Positions 14,879 through 24,139 of a DNA stretch of 35,472 nt are shown one piece after another. Below the pieces are notes generated by a model. It saw only the letters and a program-made list of their open reading frames with translations, was not told the DNA's origin and did not search any database. The stretch comes from Synergistaceae bacterium (GTDB taxonomy: Bacteria > Synergistota > Synergistia > Synergistales > Synergistaceae), in NCBI GenBank assembly GCA_031289955.1, contig JAITOL010000151.1, forward strand, positions 1 to 35,472, given 5' to 3'. Position numbers and translations under genes: made by a program. Each line of letters starts with the position of its first letter. Positions within the stretch are counted from its first letter, which is position 1.

Positions 14879-17578
14879 CTACGCCAATTGTCTTCTTGCC
14901 AGCTTAGCGAAGAGGCCATCCATCTTCATGAGGGTGTTGAAATCCCCTTCCTCGGCTATTTTGCCTTCGTTAAATACCAGTATCCGGTCCGCGTTCCTGA
15001 TGGTGCTCAAGCGATGCGCGACTATCAGCCTCGTTGCGCTCATTTTGTCCATGCTCTCGGTGACGATGGATTGAGTCGTGTTGTCGAGTGCGCTTGTGGC
15101 CTCGTCCAACACGACGATCTTTGGTCTGTTAGCGATGCTGCGCGCGATCAATATTCTCTGCCGCTGTCCTCCTGAGATGTTGCCCGCTCCCTCGCTGATA
15201 ACGGTGTGCATTCCCATCGGCATATTCGAGATATCCTTGTCGAGACCTACCATCCTTGCGGCTTCCCAAGCGTCATCCAGCGTGAGGGGAGAGGAACCCA
15301 CTATGTTATTGAAAATATCGCCGGCGAAGAGCTGTCCGTTTTGCAGGACGACACCCATCTGAGACCTCACAGAAGTAACGTTGAGCGTCGAAAAATCCTG
15401 ACCGTCGTAATAAATTGCACCTTGAGAAGGTTTCTCGAACCCTAAGAGTATGCGGAGCAACGTCGATTTCCCACAGCCGGACGGGCCTACGAGGGCAATA
15501 GATTCACCGGCCTTGACATGAAATGATATGCCGTCGAGAACCATGGGGGAATCAGGAGCGTAACTGAAGTGTAGGTTCTTCACCTCTATTGCTCCCGAGA
15601 GAACCCCAACGTCCATCTTATCGTCGGTCACTTCCGGTTCGGCTTCGAGAATTGGTTTTATGTTTTCGACGTAGGGTTTCACGTTAAATATACCAGCGAC
15701 AACCGGTATAAATGCGACAAGCGTGGCATTGAACCCGGCGAAAGCGGTTTGAAAACCCATGAACTTCGCATAGTCGAGCGCTGGCAGAGCTCCTTCGGGA
15801 GTCTCCAACACAAGCGCTACCGCTACATAATAAAAAATCATGGTCATGATTATCGGCTGAATCGAGTTAAACAGGGACGTATAGTTGGTATACCAACGAA
15901 TCTTGAGATTCCATTTCCATTCCTCACCGAACGCCTTGGACCACATATTGAAGGCCGCGGGCTCGCCTCCCTGGAGCCTGAATTTCGAAAGCCCGTTCAG
16001 AACCTGAAGTGTTCTTGCGGAGGAAAGGTTGGACGCCTCGACATGTTTGCCGCGAAAGGCCATCATTTTCTTATACAAAAACCCGGATATGAGGATGTAC
16101 ACTATCCAAGCCGCCGTAGCCATAACGGTAAGCCTGACACTGTAATACATCATCAGGAGGAGACTCCAGAAGGAGAAAATGGTGTTGAATATCGCCGAAA
16201 GCGTGACCTCTCCGAACAATTCGGTAATGGCGGCCACTCCCTGCATCCTATTGACAAGATCGCCGGCCTCGTACTTTCTGAAAAAACTTGCCGGCAGACT
16301 CAGCAGTCTCGACCACAGGGCTGATTCCAGTGATGTCCTGACATGGTTTTTTATACGCAAAAAGGCGACGCTCCTCGCGAAAGAGAGTATCGCGGTGGTA
16401 AAACCGGAGACGAGCATTACCTGAGCTACAGTCCCAAGAGCCTGGCGATCATTGATGGGTATTATATCCTTGAACACGCTCTCCGTTATCAAAGGCAGAA
16501 CCAGAGCCAATGCGCCGATGAGAAAGCTCATCACCAACACTGTCCAAAAGTCATTTTTCCAGCAATTTCTCAAGGAGAAGCTCACCATGTCCGAAACGTC
16601 GATTTTTTTGGCGGGCAACCCAGGATAGCAGAGAAACGCGTCGCTCTTTATTTTTTTCGCAACCTCCATGTCGACTCGTATCCCGAGCGGATGTTCGGTC
16701 GAATGCAGGAGATATCTTTTAGTACCGTCCGGAATCAACGCGACTATATCACTGGATTCTCCGAAATATCCCAGGATAACCCCCGCATCGCTTTTATGCC
16801 AATTTTGAGAGAGGCTGACGAGGCGCACCTGCATATTGCCCTTTCTTACCAGCCGCCTCATTCTGTCGACAGGATCAAGCTTTGCCGCTATATCGGGAGG
16901 TAGCGATATATTTTCCAAAGCCATGCCGAGGTGACGGGCCGCCATTCTTACCGCGAACAGCGTAGCATCGTCCGCATTGGATGACTCTTCGGCAGCTTCA
17001 ATCGATTTGAATTCCGTTCTAAGAAGGTTGCCCATTGCGGAAAACAGCGTTTTTTCGTTTTGCTTGGAGCGTTTTTCCCTCTTGATCTCTATATTGTTCT
17101 CAAGCGATTTCAAATGGTTCGCTATTACGCTCCGGAGTATCTCCAAATGTTCGTCGAGCGCGCCTTGTACACTCTTCATAGCGCCGCCCACATTAGTGAA
17201 TATGCTTCCGCCGTCCCATTTCGCCAGAACTTCCTCGTCCGTAACCGCGAGCTCTTTTACCCACGACAGATCCGCTAATTTTTTGAACCAACTGGAGGCA
17301 GACGATGACAAGTTTCTCGCGTCATCGAGAGAAGATGGTTCTATCAGGGAATCCTGAACCGCGAACGCTTGAAATTCAAACCTCGCCTCACTATCCGTTG
17401 GCAAAAAAACGTCTCCGGGCGCAAGTTCGGCGAGAAAAACCTTTTGATAATTGCCTCGTCCCTCAGGCGTACAAACGTATATCTCTACGCTCCCGCTTTG
17501 GAGCGTAAAAACGACTCCGTCCTCGCGTCCGATTTTCAAATATTGACTCCTCTTCAGGCTGATAACTGATGTTCCCAT
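14879..17578 (-). CDS. NHLM-type bacteriocin ABC transporter, second subunit (permease-ATPase, no peptidase)
   Basis: Export ATPase of 899 residues, larger than a usual 600-700 residue half-transporter because of a long N-terminal region of some 330 residues. Residues 1-85 resemble a cyclic-nucleotide-binding-like beta roll, as is typical of the NHLM_ABC2 family, followed by a charged helical section. Six membrane helices span about 340-640. The ATPase carries Walker A GPSGCGKST, signature ISGGQRQRI and Walker B IVVLDEATSALD. Its start lies only one base after the stop of the C39-containing subunit, so the two are probably heterodimeric partners in product secretion. Confidence 0.9.
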   Translation of the reverse strand: MGTSVISLKRSQYLKIGREDGVVFTLQSGSVEIYVCTPEGRGNYQKVFLAELAPGDVFLPTDSEARFEFQAFAVQDSLIEPSSLDDARNLSSSASSWFKKLADLSWVKELAVTDEEVLAKWDGGSIFTNVGGAMKSVQGALDEHLEILRSVIANHLKSLENNIEIKREKRSKQNEKTLFSAMGNLLRTEFKSIEAAEESSNADDATLFAVRMAARHLGMALENISLPPDIAAKLDPVDRMRRLVRKGNMQVRLVSLSQNWHKSDAGVILGYFGESSDIVALIPDGTKRYLLHSTEHPLGIRVDMEVAKKIKSDAFLCYPGLPAKKIDVSDMVSFSLRNCWKNDFWTVLVMSFLIGALALVLPLITESVFKDIIPINDRQALGTVAQVMLVSGFTTAILSFARSVAFLRIKNHVRTSLESALWSRLLSLPASFFRKYEAGDLVNRMQGVAAITELFGEVTLSAIFNTIFSFWSLLLMMYYSVRLTVMATAAWIVYILISGFLYKKMMAFRGKHVEASNLSSARTLQVLNGLSKFRLQGGEPAAFNMWSKAFGEEWKWNLKIRWYTNYTSLFNSIQPIIMTMIFYYVAVALVLETPEGALPALDYAKFMGFQTAFAGFNATLVAFIPVVAGIFNVKPYVENIKPILEAEPEVTDDKMDVGVLSGAIEVKNLHFSYAPDSPMVLDGISFHVKAGESIALVGPSGCGKSTLLRILLGFEKPSQGAIYYDGQDFSTLNVTSVRSQMGVVLQNGQLFAGDIFNNIVGSSPLTLDDAWEAARMVGLDKDISNMPMGMHTVISEGAGNISGGQRQRILIARSIANRPKIVVLDEATSALDNTTQSIVTESMDKMSATRLIVAHRLSTIRNADRILVFNEGKIAEEGDFNTLMKMDGLFAKLARRQLA

Positions 17579-17579
17579 C

Positions 17580-19763
17580 TCATTCGCCCTCCTGAACCGG
17601 CGTCTTGGTTCGCTCCGAGAGAAGTCTGCGGTAAGGGCCGTCCTCCGCCATCATCTCGTCATGGGTTCCTCTTTGTACGACATGGCCGTATTCGAGAACT
17701 ATTATTTCATCGCAGTCTCTGAAAGCCGAAAGCCTGTGAGCGACTGTCAGACAAGCACAGCCTCTGCGCCTTATATTTGTCAGAACAGCTTCCTCAGTCA
17801 CTGGATCTAGAGCGCTCGTCGCCTCGTCGAATATCAGTATGGAGGGATTCATTGCCAGCGCTCTCGCTATCTCCAGCCTCTGTCTCTGCCCTCCGCTGAA
17901 ATTCACGCCGCCCTCGCTTATCCGGTAATTGTAGCCGTTTTCCTGTTTAAGTATATCGTCGTGTATCATTGCGTCGATTGCCGCGCGAGTGATATCGCTT
18001 TCCGGTATTGAAGAGTCGAAAAGCGAGAGGTTTTCCCTCACTGTGCCTGGGAAAAGATATATTTCTTGGTCTACGCAGGAAAGCGAGTTTATTATCACAT
18101 CTTTCGGTATTTCGCTTCTTCCTGCTCCGTCAAACAGAATTTTTCCGCTCCATTCGTGATAGAGCCCGCTCACGATGCGCGCCACGGTCGATTTGCCGCT
18201 TCCGGATCCACCGACAAGCGCCACCCATTTGCCCGGTTTCAAAGTGAGGTTGAAGTTTGCAATGAGTGGATCGTCGAGGGGACTGTACCCGAAAGTAACA
18301 TCCTTCAGCTCGACGAGTCCGGAGAGCCTGTTGGGACCTTCGTACTTCGGCGCCGGGTCGGGGTAATTGATTTTGTCGATGTCGTAGCGCCTAACGTCGT
18401 CCAGTCTCTGCATCTGCATCTCTGTGTTTTGCAGCGACTGGGACAGCCCTACCAGCTTCGTCACAGGCTGCTGAAAACTCCCCATCAGACTGCGGAAGGC
18501 TATGAAGGAACCGGCAGACATGATGCCGTCCATAATCTGAAATCCCCCGATGGCCATTATCAAGGCCGTATTGATGCCCCCGAAGAGCGCGGGCATCACG
18601 GTCATTATCTGTGAAGCCAGCATTATATCCTGCGTACCGTCGCTGTATTTCGCGCTGTACCCTGCCCATCTCGCGAAAAAATCCGACTCGTTTCCGTTGG
18701 ATTTCAGCGTTTCTATAATCTGTATGCCGCCTACGGCAGTCCCCATCATTTTGCCGGCATCCTGCTGCAGCCTCATGGACATCTCCACTAGACGCTTTCT
18801 GAGCGCCCGCATGAGGATTATATTGAGAACACTGAATGCGGCGCCTATAGCGGTGAGACTCGGGCTGTATTGAATTAGAAGAGCGAGGTAGAACAGCGCC
18901 ACGAGTATATCCAGGATGGCAGTAGCCGCTTCGCTAGTCAGAGTGTTCGCGACACTCTCGTTGAAGGAAACCCTCATCGCGATTTCCCCTGAGAAGCGTT
19001 GTTGGAAAAATGAGATCGGTAATCTGATGATGTGCCAGAAGAAGAGCCCCGAGTCCTTTAAAGTGAGTTTCGTCTGCCACTTTGTGAGGCACCATGCTCT
19101 CAGAAACGTCAGGGAACCTGTCAGCAGGAATGAAATGCCCATGGCCAATATTAGATTGGATAGCCACTCCGGATAGCTCCCGCTCAGGATATCGTCGACA
19201 AAAATTTGATCAAAAACCGGCGACGCCAAACCGGGCAGTATCATCAGCAGCCCCACTATCATTATGAACAGGAGGGCGCTTTTCTCGGATGCCAGTTTTT
19301 TCGCCACGTCGCGAGACACGTTGTATTTTTTGCCGCCTCGCTTGAAATCCACGCCAGGAGTGATCGTGAGGGAAATGCCTGTAAACGCCGTATTGAATTC
19401 TTCAAGCGGCACTCGGCGGTGTCCCATGGCAGGATCGTTCAGGTATGCATAGCCCCCCTTAATTCCCTCGAAAACGAGAAAATGGTTAAAATTCCAATGG
19501 ATTATCAGCGGGGAAGCAGACTTGCGCAGGTCATCCACCGTGCGCCTGTTGCCCTTCGCCTCCATACCATAGCGCCTGGCGGCCTTCAACATGTTGCTCG
19601 CCTTGCTGCCATCTCTGTTGACGCCGCACTCTTGGCGAAGTTCTTCCAAAGGCACGACCCTGCCGTAATATGAAAGTATCATCGAGAGCGCGGCTGCCCC
19701 ACATTCTACAGCTTCCATCTGGAGCACTGTCGGCGTTTTTTTGACTTTTCTTCCGAATATCAT
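17580..19763 (-). CDS. NHLM-type bacteriocin ABC transporter with C39 leader peptidase
   Basis: Exporter of 727 residues that both cuts double-Gly leaders and drives export. The N-terminal C39 peptidase has Gln15, Cys21 in AVECGAAAL, His94 in WNFNHFLVF and Asp110 in YLNDPAMG, so the catalytic set is complete. Six membrane helices follow (about 165-450), then an ATPase with Walker A GGSGSGKST, signature FSGGQRQR and Walker B ILIFDEATSALD. The four Nif11 leaders ending VAGG are the obvious substrates. The gene starts just after the HlyD-like gene with no own ribosome binding site, which implies coupling. Confidence 0.93.
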   Translation of the reverse strand: MIFGRKVKKTPTVLQMEAVECGAAALSMILSYYGRVVPLEELRQECGVNRDGSKASNMLKAARRYGMEAKGNRRTVDDLRKSASPLIIHWNFNHFLVFEGIKGGYAYLNDPAMGHRRVPLEEFNTAFTGISLTITPGVDFKRGGKKYNVSRDVAKKLASEKSALLFIMIVGLLMILPGLASPVFDQIFVDDILSGSYPEWLSNLILAMGISFLLTGSLTFLRAWCLTKWQTKLTLKDSGLFFWHIIRLPISFFQQRFSGEIAMRVSFNESVANTLTSEAATAILDILVALFYLALLIQYSPSLTAIGAAFSVLNIILMRALRKRLVEMSMRLQQDAGKMMGTAVGGIQIIETLKSNGNESDFFARWAGYSAKYSDGTQDIMLASQIMTVMPALFGGINTALIMAIGGFQIMDGIMSAGSFIAFRSLMGSFQQPVTKLVGLSQSLQNTEMQMQRLDDVRRYDIDKINYPDPAPKYEGPNRLSGLVELKDVTFGYSPLDDPLIANFNLTLKPGKWVALVGGSGSGKSTVARIVSGLYHEWSGKILFDGAGRSEIPKDVIINSLSCVDQEIYLFPGTVRENLSLFDSSIPESDITRAAIDAMIHDDILKQENGYNYRISEGGVNFSGGQRQRLEIARALAMNPSILIFDEATSALDPVTEEAVLTNIRRRGCACLTVAHRLSAFRDCDEIIVLEYGHVVQRGTHDEMMAEDGPYRRLLSERTKTPVQEGE

Positions 19764-19764
19764 G

Positions 19765-20721
19765 TCAGGAGTTTCTGAGCCACTGACTCAACTTTAAGAA
19801 AGCTTTTTCAAGAGGAGGTGTGCGCTCCACTACTACCCGCCCCGTACATACATTCCCTACGGTAATTTTAGGGCGTTCTCCAACTATCGAGGACCAGAGG
19901 TATCCAGACGATGATTTCTCATCCTTCACTAGATCCACCCTGGCCTCCATAGCCGCGCCCTGCATTTTATCAAGGATCCAGTTCACCAGGTTAATGTTTG
20001 CCAATGTCTTTGTCATGCTGGCGGTTGATGCCGGGAACACGGACATTTCTCTCACAACTCCCATGAGATAACCATCCTTCTTTGTATCGACGCCGCTTGG
20101 GGAAATCTGAACCACCATGCCCGGCGCAATCTTTTTACCCATGTCAACCGGAACGTACATAACGGCGACTATATCATCCCTGTCCTGATTCTGCCTTATG
20201 GCGCATACAACTGATTGCCCCGCGGTGATCAGATCGCCTGGATTGATATCCACTTCAATTACAATTCCTTCGTATGGGCTGCGTACCTCACTCGAAAGGT
20301 ACATCTTATTGGCTATGGAGTCGAAGTTCGAAAGGCTGCTTTCAACCTGCTGCATGTTGCCCGAATACAGAATATTCTGCCGCGACATTATCATGTCGCT
20401 CGCCAGTGAAGGATTTGCGACTTTTGCTAAAAGATCGCCTTTCCTCACTCTCATACCTGGGCTCACCAAAATCTCTGACACTCTCCCGCTAGCGTCGTGA
20501 AAGACGTTTACGACACCGGCAGGATCGACGATCATACCCACCGCGTCAACCGAGACCGACAGAACTCCGTATATACTCCACAGGACTATGGAGGCGCAGA
20601 GCATCAGCAACATCAACAGCCCCATCCACGCTGTCGGCTGCGTTATCTTGAGCAACGCATCCAACTGTTCAGGGGAACGCAGGCGTGAGAGGGCTTCTTC
20701 GCTAAATATTTCATTTTTCAT
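19765..20721 (-). CDS. NHLM-type HlyD-like secretion protein
   Basis: Membrane-fusion protein of 318 residues: an N-terminal cytoplasmic stretch, one membrane helix (about 32-55), then a lipoyl-like beta segment (ILVSPGMRVRKGDLLAKV) and a beta-barrel region. It links the inner-membrane ABC pair to later export components. It is shorter than classical HlyD and has little coiled coil, as is usual for the NHLM companion protein. Its ATG overlaps the stop of the upstream adaptor (ATGA). Confidence 0.87.
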   Translation of the reverse strand: MKNEIFSEEALSRLRSPEQLDALLKITQPTAWMGLLMLLMLCASIVLWSIYGVLSVSVDAVGMIVDPAGVVNVFHDASGRVSEILVSPGMRVRKGDLLAKVANPSLASDMIMSRQNILYSGNMQQVESSLSNFDSIANKMYLSSEVRSPYEGIVIEVDINPGDLITAGQSVVCAIRQNQDRDDIVAVMYVPVDMGKKIAPGMVVQISPSGVDTKKDGYLMGVVREMSVFPASTASMTKTLANINLVNWILDKMQGAAMEARVDLVKDEKSSSGYLWSSIVGERPKITVGNVCTGRVVVERTPPLEKAFLKLSQWLRNS

Positions 20722-21893
20722 TGTTTTTCCTCCATTGATACGTCTGATACGTCGATCCTGCTTCCTATTTCGATACCCTCGACGCCGGACGTGATGACCA
20801 TGTCGCCCTCGGCGAGTCCCTCCTTGACCTCGACAAACTCGGAATTATACAAGCCGGTCTTTATCTTTCGAAGGGCAAGTCTCGAATCTGAATCCATCAC
20901 ATAAACTTCGTGTTCCTTAGCGTCTGTCGGGAATATAACCGGCATAGCCAGAATTCTCACTGTTTTTTTCTTTTGGAGGAGAACGTCGGTATAAAGCCCG
21001 GGTTCGAGCAGCGCCAGGTTATTGTCGAGTTCCATTGTCACGTTTCGGAGCGGTGCGGACTCGCCCAGCGGCGGAGAGACGCTTTTGATCTTTGTGTTTA
21101 TCGTGAAGTTTTCATCGAACCCCGACTTGAACGAAATGTTCAGTCCCTTTGCGCTGAGGTAGTCTGTGTTAAGTAGCATCGAATACGAATCGTCGATTGG
21201 GGCTAGGTTTTTTATCAAATAATCCTGCATCATTACGGTGAATACGAGCTGGTTAAAATCGCCTATCATGAGGACTGGCGATCCGGCGGATACATAAGCT
21301 CCTGCCTGTTGGTAGACTACTACAGTGTAACCCTCCAGAGGCGATAGTATATCCTGTAATTTACTCTGTTGATCAAGTTGCCTGCGCTGTATTTTAGCCG
21401 ATTCCAACTCGGCTTTCGCCGCTTTTTGTCTGGCGGACGACGACTCTAGTTCGCTCTTCGCAATGGCGTTTTTCTCAGTCAGTCTTTGATTCCTTAAATG
21501 TTCGCTCGACACTTGGAGATATGCCGCTTCCGCCTTGGCGATATCGGTATCTGCCCTCGCTATTTGCAGGGCTATTTCGCGGTTTTCCACGCTACATATC
21601 TTCTGGCCCCGTTTAATCATCTGGCCCTGAGTCACGAAAAACTGTGTGATTGTCCCACCTATCTGCGCCACAACATCAGCTGTTTTTCCAGCCTGAAATC
21701 CGGCGCTCTGTATGATTATTTCCGGGTGTATTTCCCGGTATGATACCTTCATCCCATTCACTCTCACGGCCCTTGCCTCTATCATCGTATCTATGTGGCT
21801 GTCGCTCATTTTATTGAGGTATATGCCATACGCGACAAAGGAGGCCGAGATTAAAATGACAACGACAACAGCGAAAAAGAAAAATTTCTTCAT
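20718..21893 (-). CDS. Periplasmic adaptor of a tripartite efflux system (MacA/RND-adaptor-like)
   Basis: Adaptor of 391 residues with an N-terminal signal-anchor (about 1-24), a lipoyl half (GGTITQFFVTQGQMIKRGQKI), a long alpha-hairpin rich in Ala, Lys, Glu and Gln (about 105-165), the second lipoyl half (SPLEGYTVVVYQQAGAYVSAG) and beta-barrel and membrane-proximal domains ending SGVEGIEIGSRI. The coiled-coil hairpin is what normally contacts TolC. It lies between TolC and the NHLM HlyD-like gene, so two adaptors are co-expressed, which is more than the ABC system needs in Gram-positive relatives. Its start overlaps the TolC stop. Confidence 0.9.
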   Translation of the reverse strand: MKKFFFFAVVVVILISASFVAYGIYLNKMSDSHIDTMIEARAVRVNGMKVSYREIHPEIIIQSAGFQAGKTADVVAQIGGTITQFFVTQGQMIKRGQKICSVENREIALQIARADTDIAKAEAAYLQVSSEHLRNQRLTEKNAIAKSELESSSARQKAAKAELESAKIQRRQLDQQSKLQDILSPLEGYTVVVYQQAGAYVSAGSPVLMIGDFNQLVFTVMMQDYLIKNLAPIDDSYSMLLNTDYLSAKGLNISFKSGFDENFTINTKIKSVSPPLGESAPLRNVTMELDNNLALLEPGLYTDVLLQKKKTVRILAMPVIFPTDAKEHEVYVMDSDSRLALRKIKTGLYNSEFVEVKEGLAEGDMVITSGVEGIEIGSRIDVSDVSMEEKQ

Positions 21894-23191
21894 GGACGTT
21901 TTACCTCATTCATCTCAGAAAACAAACCCCCCATGGCATTTTCTATCCTTGCGAGAGATATATTGTAGTCGCACAGAGCCTGCGTATAGTTGGAATTTGC
22001 CTGAGTAAGGGCGATCTGCGAATCCATTACATCGATGTTCGTCCCAATTCCTTCGCTGTAGCGAACAAGGGCAATTTCATAAGCTTCTCCCGCTTTGTCT
22101 ATGACTGTCCTTGATTCGAATATCCTGCGCTCTGCCTCCTGAATGCTCAAATAATACGAAGTCACCTCAAGTTCCACAGCTTCTTTGATCTGTTCGTAAC
22201 CGGACGCCGCCTTAACCATCGTTTCTCTCGCCGACGCTATCTTGGAATCCGTAACTCCCGAATCTAATATCTTATAATCCACTTCGAGAGTTATGTTGAA
22301 ATAATCCTGTTTGTAACCGGGCCAACTCTCCTCCGACAGCAAATTTTGCGTCGCCGACAGTGTCGCCTGAGGCGCCTTTTCGCCCCTTGCCACATTTACG
22401 CCCGCCTTCGCCCGTTCGATTTCCAGAACCGCCGCCTCGATATCTGGCCGGTTTTGTATGGCATACTCGATACATTCTTCCAGCGAACGCTCATATTTTT
22501 TGTACGACAGCGTTTCTTTTATAATAATCTCAGTGTCGAGAGATACTCCCATAGCGCTGTTCAATTGTTTGATGGCTGTGTCGAGTGTATTCCTGGCGCT
22601 GATAAGCGTCTGTTCCTCGTTCGATACCTCCACCTCGGAGCGCAGAAGATCCGCCTTGCTGACCCTTCCGTTTTCATATTGAATAAGCACGTAACCGGAG
22701 TGAGCCTTCAGGCGTCCGAGCGATTCCTCATGCATTTTCACCACGTCTTCCGCCTGGAGTATCGAATAAATTTCGACAATGACCGATACACTCACATCTT
22801 GTATCGCCTTTGACAGAGACATTTTCTGAACGTCCAATCCTATCTCCGCCGCCTTGATGCCGTTTTGTATTCTGCCGCCGGTATATATAGGATAAGCGGC
22901 GGTTATCGCGTTTGTGTATGATTTTTCTTCTATATCAGGAACGTAAACGCTCGTACTTGAATATTTGTGAGTCAGTGACAGCCCTATCGAGTTGGTTCTG
23001 TGTGCCTGTCTCCTATCCTCGTTCGCGATGATTACTTCCGATTCGGCGATCTTTATACGCTTGCTGTTAGCGATCGCCAGTTTTGCCGCTTTTTCCAAAG
23101 TTATTTCCAGTGTCTCCGACGATGACGGATGTGCGGATACGAGCAGAGATATTAAAATCAAAAAAAAGATCGATGTTGCGTGTCTTATCAT
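21890..23191 (-). CDS. TolC-family outer-membrane efflux protein
   Basis: Outer-membrane channel of 433 residues, first gene of the export operon. The ATG at 23191 is chosen because it gives a clean signal peptide (MIRHATSIFFLILISLLVSA) and has GAGG about 11 bases upstream; in-frame ATGs at 23251 and 23227 would add a polar extension. Two similar halves rich in Ala, Glu, Leu and Gln can be seen, each with the long helices of the TolC barrel; the second half includes EAERRIFESRTVIDKAGEAY. It completes a path from cytoplasm to exterior and shows that the host has an outer membrane. Confidence 0.92.
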   Translation of the reverse strand: MIRHATSIFFLILISLLVSAHPSSSETLEITLEKAAKLAIANSKRIKIAESEVIIANEDRRQAHRTNSIGLSLTHKYSSTSVYVPDIEEKSYTNAITAAYPIYTGGRIQNGIKAAEIGLDVQKMSLSKAIQDVSVSVIVEIYSILQAEDVVKMHEESLGRLKAHSGYVLIQYENGRVSKADLLRSEVEVSNEEQTLISARNTLDTAIKQLNSAMGVSLDTEIIIKETLSYKKYERSLEECIEYAIQNRPDIEAAVLEIERAKAGVNVARGEKAPQATLSATQNLLSEESWPGYKQDYFNITLEVDYKILDSGVTDSKIASARETMVKAASGYEQIKEAVELEVTSYYLSIQEAERRIFESRTVIDKAGEAYEIALVRYSEGIGTNIDVMDSQIALTQANSNYTQALCDYNISLARIENAMGGLFSEMNEVKRP

Positions 23192-23544
23192 CAAAATCAC
23201 ATCCTCTTTTCCGATTGCGCCAGACATCAGCATTTTTATTGTGAAACGCAAGAGAGAAGAACTATTGAAAAAGCCTTACCGCTGGAACTTCCTTACGTTT
23301 TGTGGACTCCGGTTCGCCTTAGAATGGCTCCGATGCCGGATGTGCGGAAAAATGCGTTGACTGTCGAAGAAATTTCGTTTTCAAAAGAAGTGGTCTGCGC
23401 TAATCTTGTCATGGCATGGATCTCCCTGGGATCGTGTTTCGACGATACAATTTTACCCGAGAAGGCTCCATACCGCTTTTTTGCCGGTTGTTATTGAGTT
23501 TTCAAGATACGAACTGTGTTAATCATGTGCGGACATCGAGAAAG
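23192..23544. other. 5' leader of the export operon; possible coding fragment on the plus strand
   Basis: This stretch is upstream of TolC on the minus strand and probably its untranslated leader. On the plus strand a frame open until the stop at 23495-23497 reads in a protein-like way (PLELPYVLWTPVRL, then FSKEVVCANLVMAWISLGS) but has no ribosome binding site or credible start. I do not recognise it. It may be the tail of a gene lost when the island formed. Confidence 0.3.
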
Positions 23545-23553
23545 ATTATAACA
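23545..23553 (-). promoter_or_regulatory. Candidate extended -10 promoter of the export operon
   Basis: On the minus strand the sequence reads TGTTATAAT, a perfect extended -10 element (TGnTATAAT). No good -35 hexamer lies at the usual distance, which extended -10 promoters tolerate. The predicted start near 23538 gives a leader of roughly 350 bases before TolC. Confidence 0.45.
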
Positions 23554-23883
23554 TATCATTGCGCATTATGATTAAATTTTTCGATTTTTACAGTAAATCG
23601 GCGTCAAAAATGCACTAAAACCTTATAAATATTGAAAATTATAAGTATTGGCTGTAGTATGAAATTATAGTAATATAAAACATTCCAAAAGAGACTCCGG
23701 TTCCGCTTCTATCAGGAAGAGCTTTTCCATCACCGCGTCCAGGAACGCTTTCATCAGCAGTAGTAAAGAAACACTCCCCTCGCTTCGACCAGCGCCCCGT
23801 TTCCTTGTTGAATCTATCCGGCATGTGCAATACAATAGGACAAGCGCCCATGCAACAAATGAGATATAATAATAAGGCATATT

Positions 23884-23931
23884 TATTTTGCAAAATATCG
23901 TTAAAAAGATCAGCAATTTTGCAAAATATCG
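23884..23931. repeat. Two palindromic operator-like sites 31 bp apart
   Basis: The 15-mer TTTTGCAAAATATCG occurs at 23886-23900 and again at 23917-23931. The first copy is the centre of a perfect 14-base palindrome, TATTTTGCAAAATA (23884-23897), and the second of a 12-base one. The 31-base spacing is about three helical turns, fitting two dimers on one DNA face. They lie just upstream of a ribosome binding site and small ORF at 23958, so autoregulation by a lost or truncated regulator is possible. Confidence 0.6.
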
Positions 23932-23957
23932 CATATTTTCTCAAAAAGGAGTTTCAA

Positions 23958-24029
23958 ATGCTCAAAAAATCGGATAATGACCTGCCGGAAGTTTTCCTAT
24001 CGGCCGCAAAATCAGTAAATAAATTTTGA
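23958..24029 (+). CDS. Short 23-residue ORF, possibly a truncated regulator
   Basis: AAGGAG (23946-23951) lies 6 bases before an ATG opening MLKKSDNDLPEVFLSAAKSV and the frame stops after 23 codons. The start resembles the first residues of a helix-turn-helix regulator, and the palindromic pair sits just upstream, but no further domain follows in any frame. It may be a truncated regulator gene, a leader peptide for the downstream importer operon, or chance. Confidence 0.35.
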   Translation: MLKKSDNDLPEVFLSAAKSVNKF

Positions 24030-24063
24030 CGCGTTTTGCCATGGAAGAAAATCCCGCCGCCGC

Positions 24064-24092
24064 TTGTATTCGAGGCCTACTGAATATATAAT
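24064..24092 (+). promoter_or_regulatory. Candidate promoter of the peptide importer operon
   Basis: A perfect TATAAT (24087-24092) lies 17 bases after TTGTAT (24064-24069), a partial -35 match. The expected start site is about 24099, some 40 bases before the first ATG. Confidence 0.5.
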
Positions 24093-24139
24093 TAACAGAT
24101 AATAGTCGTCAGCTTAATCGCGTAAAAAGGGGCAAGAGT

